From Paraspadella gotoi (taxonomy: Eukaryota > Chaetognatha): a DNA stretch of 64,000 bases. Below, in pieces: positions 59,107 to 64,000 of the stretch. Location of the stretch: the NCBI GenBank assembly GCA_051294375.1, contig CM119267.1, forward strand, positions 8,656,843-8,720,842. The letters are read 5' to 3'. How positions within the stretch are numbered: position 1 is the first letter of the stretch; each line of letters begins with the position of its first letter. Made by a program: the position numbers and the translations under genes. The notes below the pieces were generated by a model. The model saw only the letters and a list, made by a program, of their open reading frames with translations, had not been told where the DNA came from and did no database searches.

Positions 59107-59137
59107 TCGTCGTCGTCGTCGTCGTCATCGTCGTCGT
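59107..59137. repeat. (CGT)n triplet run
   Basis: About ten CGT units with one CAT, in a patch open on both strands but without splice support. Confidence 0.85.
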
Positions 59138-59364
59138 TACGATGTGGCATGCCGAGGCGTTTATGTCGCGGTTCTTGTAATGAGAACTCCTTGGCCAAAC
59201 TACCTTAGATAAAGTGGGTAACTTTGAAACCTCGTGAAGAAAAGATTAATGTATGTATACATGTATTAAGTTAATTTAGTTTAATTTTCCCTTTCTTTAC
59301 TTTTCCTATATTTTTTATCTCGTTCTCATTTTTGTTGCTTTCGTGGTTTATTTTTTTTCAACTG

Positions 59365-59559
59365 NNNNNNNNNNNNNNNNNNNNNNNNNNNNNNNNNNNN
59401 NNNNNNNNNNNNNNNNNNNNNNNNNNNNNNNNNNNNNNNNNNNNNNNNNNNNNNNNNNNNNNNNNNNNNNNNNNNNNNNNNNNNNNNNNNNNNNNNNNNN
59501 NNNNNNNNNNNNNNNNNNNNNNNNNNNNNNNNNNNNNNNNNNNNNNNNNNNNNNNNNNN
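59365..59559. other. 195-N gap
   Basis: Flanked by T-rich sequence on the left and an A-rich start on the right. Confidence 0.98.
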
Positions 59560-59956
59560 AAAATGTTTCTTCCGCCCGATAGAGGGCAAGTTGTTTTATT
59601 TAAAACTCTTCTAACTAGCTCAGCTCCATATTTATTTATCTCTCAAGTTCGCTACTCCACAATTCCGCTTCACGAATTTCCCGCATCCCTAACACTTGAA
59701 CGATCGATTTTCTATCAAATTCAATCGCTCAGAATCGCGAGGCTTTCGTTCGAACTTTTCCTCATCGTCCAGAGTTGATCGAATATCGCGAGAACGGATC
59801 TCAGAGGGCGTGGTTTCGTTTCGTCGGCCAATGGAATCGTGCCGTAGTCCCAATTCGCTTAAGCCGACAGATAATTTGGGGATATTTCGTCAATTCCGTC
59901 TCTTTTCCTTTCAACTTAGCCAAAAAAAAACCAAAAAAAAAATATTTTGCATCGTC

Positions 59957-60021
59957 TCTATCGATAAAATCTTGAATTTCTTCTCACCTCTATCGATAAA
60001 ATCTTGAATTTCCTCTTCTCA
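59957..60021. repeat. 32-bp tandem duplication
   Basis: TCTATCGATAAAATCTTGAA and its continuation occur twice in direct succession with a period of 32 bases and one or two differences. Confidence 0.9.
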
Positions 60022-60088
60022 CTTATCCTTTGTTTCTCTTATTCAAATTTTTTAAGTTGCGCCGCGAGTAATCGCGGAGGCAATTCTA

Positions 60089-60195
60089 NNNNNNNNNNNN
60101 NNNNNNNNNNNNNNNNNNNNNNNNNNNNNNNNNNNNNNNNNNNNNNNNNNNNNNNNNNNNNNNNNNNNNNNNNNNNNNNNNNNNNNNNNNNNNNN
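60089..60195. other. 107-N gap
   Basis: An unresolved stretch of N. Confidence 0.98.
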
Positions 60196-61155
60196 TAAGT
60201 CACTTTTCGGTCGGTCCGTCGGTATGTCTGTCCGTTGGTCTATCTTACTTAAGTTAAAAAAGCTTATAATTTGCCTATAATTGATTGTTCATTTGTTAAG
60301 ACAGAAAAAAACCTCAAATCTAAGAAACGAATTCCGAAAACTATAAGGAATGAAAAACGAATTTTGATGCAGTGCAAAAAAAGTTTGATAGTCACCTCAT
60401 ATCACATCATATGTAATCAAATCAATCGCATGAATATAAAATCACTGCGGCGCAACACATCGGAATTTCCGTTCTTGTTTTTTGTATTATTTTCTCCGTT
60501 CTCTTTCTCTCCTTCCCCTTTCCCCAGCCCGGTCAACCGTCGTGTCCCGACGCCAAGTCTCCTATACGTTTCTCACTCTCCTCCTCTTAATGGGATCCCT
60601 TCCTTCCTTCCTTCTCTTCTTACGCGAACCCAAGAGCCTTTTTTTTTTCTCCTTTCTCTCCCTTATCTCTCGTCTGTCATCGGCTTCGTCTCGCCTGGAC
60701 GCTCGTCCGTAGTGCTCTTACTTTTTTTTCCTTTTATTCTTTACTTTTTTTCTTCTTTTTTTTTTCACCCATCGTATGACCCTTTCGTACTTCTCCTCGC
60801 CCTCCACCGGCTCATTAAGATCTAACTTATCCTTTTTTATCTTGTCACCGCGTTCAACTCTGACTTACTCTCTTATCTCTTACTTCTTTGCTTTAGTTTA
60901 TCACTTCCCCCGTTTTATTTTTCATCCCGATGTTTTCTTTGTCTCTTTTTGGCATATTACTTTGCCTAGTCCTTTTAATCAATGCTCTTACTCAAAGCTT
61001 CATCATCGACCTTACCAAAATCCTGCCCCCACTTTCCCCGTGTCTTCTTCCGATCAATCAACGTGTCCACATTGGTCCGACTCAAATCAGCTTCCGCCGT
61101 GGATTAACTCATACAACTACAGACCGTTATATACATACATATATAATTATATATA

Positions 61156-61344
61156 TATATGAAATTGGTACATCCAATATAAAAATTATCCATTCATTTA
61201 ATAAATAAGCTCTCTTGCCCCTGTCTTTGGACAGGCTTTGGTGGTTTAAGGCCTCCGTCACTCTTACAAGATAATGATATAGCAGGTCCCCTGCAAGCTT
61301 TCAATCAAGACTCTCTCACAGTCTCGTTTATTTACTCCCAGAGT
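61156..61344 (-). repeat. Dispersed repeat, right arm of an inverted pair
   Basis: Reverse complement of 56765-56959 with short differences: the left arm has about six extra bases near CCTGTCCAG. The outer ends of both arms are ACTCTGGGAG. The flanks (TTAAAAA on the left, ACCTGG on the right) show no matching target-site duplication. Confidence 0.8.
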
Positions 61345-62900
61345 ACCTGGCTTCCCTATCAAAATCAATATATTATACATATACCTCACAATTTTTATTG
61401 TTTATTTATATATATTTTGATCGACCACTACAGCCAGCAACTATAACATACAGCAACAGCAATCAACTTCTCTTCTCAGTAACTTTCTAATCAGCAACTT
61501 CTTGTCATAAACGCCCTCTTGAGTTAAAATCACTCGCACCGCGGGGAGGGGACATCGTAGCCGTAAAATCGGCCTTCGCCTCGGGGGGTCGGATTAAAGT
61601 TTGCCATTGGGTCTTTTGACCAGATCGAGAGCCTGAAAAAATTTTCAATTGACCAAAGGCAATTTTTGAAACGGCTATTGTATTCGGAAACGTTCACGAA
61701 ATGTTTTCATAAAAGTTTAAATTGTTGATCAGATTCACTCAAATTATTAAGACTGTTGTGGCAGCAGCAGCTGCAGCCACAATGTCGTAATTTCGTTCGG
61801 CGAGGTCGAACGGCCACTTGAGGGTCGCTCACCTCAACCTTGCCTCGACCTTACCCTGCCTCGCCGAGTCACCCTATATTAAAAGAAGTTGCCATTTTCG
61901 TCGGGACGAAAGAAGTGACCAAAGCGTTTTTTAGCACCTTCCCCGAGGAAGCTCCGTTGATTAAACCGTCAAATCGCCGGAATAGTCTCACCTCAGTTCG
62001 TTTAATTTTATATTTTATTCTCCAATTACGTTCGTATTTAACTAAGATGTGTTAGTAATATTTTAATTAGCCTCCAATTTAGTAATTAACTTTCGTTCAA
62101 ATTTTGTCTCTCTAAATTTTCTCAGTTCCAAAGTTTAATATTTCATAGATTCCCAGGAACTCAGCGCCTATTTTGTAAACATTTTGTCTAAGTAGAATAA
62201 ACAAAGGAAGAGAGACGAGAGGGAGGCCGAGATTTTAGTACATTCAATTTTTAGATCTCAAGGGAGTAAGACGCAATATTTTAACAACTGTTTGATTTAT
62301 TAATACAACTTTGGCAATCTACAATTATTTCAGGTAACTTCAAAAAACTAATTAGACAGATTATGCATAATCCAGCTCTCTATCTGTCATCTATTGAGGG
62401 CCACAGGTCACGTTACCGACAGATGATTATACATCTTTTTCCACTTTTGGAGTTCTACCCGCTTTCCACTCGTTCCCAATTCCGTTTTTATCGCTCCTCA
62501 GTCCTCGCACATCATACCCATTGGGTATTACCCAATCATCCTGCTCCTTTTCCTTTCCTCCAAAAATTCTCAATGTTCTCGACTTTCGGCAAATTCGTTT
62601 CGAATCGGAGCGATTTGAAAATGGTTTCATTCTTCATCTTGTTTATATTGTGATGATTAATTTATAGAACTTTTTATAAATTCCTTAAATTTGTCAAAAT
62701 ACAATACAATATACAATACATTTTTTCTGATGTAAATAAAATGATAAGAGTTTCGTTTTTTTAATAATTATTTGTAGTAGATTTTTTAGTGAGGTTGGAG
62801 GGTGGGAGTTATTCGTTACTTTATATTTATTGTTTGATCTTGTCTATTCTGTCAATGTCAGTTGTCTTTCCATTATAACCTCTCTCTCTCTCTCTCTCTC

Positions 62901-63055
62901 NNNNNNNNNNNNNNNNNNNNNNNNNNNNNNNNNNNNNNNNNNNNNNNNNNNNNNNNNNNNNNNNNNNNNNNNNNNNNNNNNNNNNNNNNNNNNNNNNNNN
63001 NNNNNNNNNNNNNNNNNNNNNNNNNNNNNNNNNNNNNNNNNNNNNNNNNNNNNNN
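62901..63055. other. 155-N gap directly after a CT tract
   Basis: CT dinucleotides run into the gap from 62880. Confidence 0.98.
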
Positions 63056-63632
63056 GGCGGCGGGAGGTAACTCGACGATGTTTTTGACGATCGATATAAA
63101 CATAAACATTAAACAAGATCAGCGGCGGCGACATCTCGCGGGAAGAGTTCTTATAAACAAATGCCCCCGCGGTGATGTTCTTCAGGCAGTGGGGAAGAGA
63201 AATCCTTTATAGAGTTTTAAAAGTTCATTGCATTTCAATCTTTGATGATGACTTTTTAAATTTCAATGTGAATTTGATCAAAATTGAGAATTTGAGGTAA
63301 ATCAATTTTGCGTATTCATTAGGATCTGAAAACACATGTTTATTGATTAAGTATATTTTATTATATCTAAAAGATGCATCAAGAATGTAAAAAAATTTCA
63401 GAAATTTTTTAAAGGTTAACCAAAAGGTAATCATTACGAAAAAAAAATCGAAAGTAGAGACTCGTTTTTCATTTAACCTGGACAATAATCGAAAGGCAAG
63501 TCTGCGGTCGAATTGGGACCCGACACGCAACGACTGCCCGACGTATCACCGCCACGGATCACCTCGCTCACCCACTTGATCACCCTCAATTTAGATTACA
63601 AACCGCGTTTCACCTACATCCCTTTATATCAA

Positions 63633-63864
63633 NNNNNNNNNNNNNNNNNNNNNNNNNNNNNNNNNNNNNNNNNNNNNNNNNNNNNNNNNNNNNNNNNNNN
63701 NNNNNNNNNNNNNNNNNNNNNNNNNNNNNNNNNNNNNNNNNNNNNNNNNNNNNNNNNNNNNNNNNNNNNNNNNNNNNNNNNNNNNNNNNNNNNNNNNNNN
63801 NNNNNNNNNNNNNNNNNNNNNNNNNNNNNNNNNNNNNNNNNNNNNNNNNNNNNNNNNNNNNNNN
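63633..63864. other. 232-N gap
   Basis: An unresolved stretch of N near the window end. Confidence 0.98.
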
Positions 63865-64000
63865 GCCACGTCAGCAGGACGCAAACAACTTTTTTTTGTT
63901 TCAAATGTTATATATCATCTCAGTAGATTTGTCGTTTCTTTCTGCGACGTCGTTTCAAATAATTTTTTTCCCTTTTTTTTTTGTCCCACGTCTTTTTCGT

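Larger units (their letters stand above)
56960..61155. other. Sequence between the inverted arms
   Basis: About 4.2 kb with no transposase or other recognised gene: GC-richer patch at 57000-57460, CT-rich DNA at 57530-57665, five features of gap or repeat described separately, a CGT triplet run (59107-59137), and pyrimidine-rich DNA at 60470-61080. About 520 bases are N, so a broken element cannot be excluded. Confidence 0.5.
61345..64000. other. AT-rich right end, no gene seen
   Basis: Mostly non-coding. A GC-richer patch lies at 61520-61600, a CAG-type cluster at 61755-61775, and short open stretches at 61840-62055 and 63170-63210 lack splice support. Two long N gaps remove almost 400 bases. 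Confidence 0.55.

Overview
This is nuclear DNA from an animal, most likely an invertebrate; I cannot name the phylum. AT-rich non-coding DNA alternates with GC-richer exons. Introns are bounded by GT-AG. GA/CT microsatellites are very frequent and long (up to about 150 bp), and there are CGA/GAC triplet runs. No operon, CRISPR array, rRNA or convincing tRNA is visible. The two genes I can name, a stomatin/MEC-2-like membrane protein and a CTDNEP1 (Dullard)-like nuclear envelope phosphatase, are animal-type proteins.

Layout. (1) 1-31706 is one unit of about 10.7 kb present three times. Copy A (1-9396, truncated by the window edge) and copy B (about 10482-21198) look identical at an offset of 11802 bp. 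Copy C (21224 to about 31706) differs by roughly one base in ten, mostly single-base indels. Junctions are 25-N gaps. This pattern looks like an assembly or gap-filling artefact. No long reading frame survives in any copy, but the unit hides at least two convergent multi-exon genes: a minus-strand gene with phase-consistent exons (30797 down to about 28201 in copy C) and a plus-strand gene (about 23637-27849). Both copies carry frame errors, and the frame can only be followed by comparing them. (2) 31838-32063 is an imperfect foldback element. (3) 32977-34563 encodes the stomatin-like protein in two exons. (4) 34564-43689 is about 9 kb of mostly non-coding DNA rich in microsatellites. (5) 43690-44913 (minus) encodes the CTDNEP1-like phosphatase in one exon. 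(6) 46914-48878 (minus) holds two phase-matched exons of a low-complexity acidic/His/Ser/Ala-rich protein of unknown function. (7) 51364-51950 (minus) and 52367-52668 (plus) hold parts of two further possible genes. (8) 52669-64000 has no recognised gene. It contains N gaps, and a dispersed repeat of about 190 bp present twice in inverted orientation (56765-56959 and 61156-61344).

The genes do not form an obvious pathway. Both named genes act on membranes (a plasma-membrane scaffold, and a lipin phosphatase at the nuclear envelope/ER), but their proximity is probably chance. A GA tract lies on the sense strand shortly upstream of both start codons, which may be a promoter feature. I found no clear evidence of a new biological system. 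The most useful results are the hidden genes in the triplicated unit, the probable assembly artefact, the inverted repeat pair, and the unusual features of the phosphatase.
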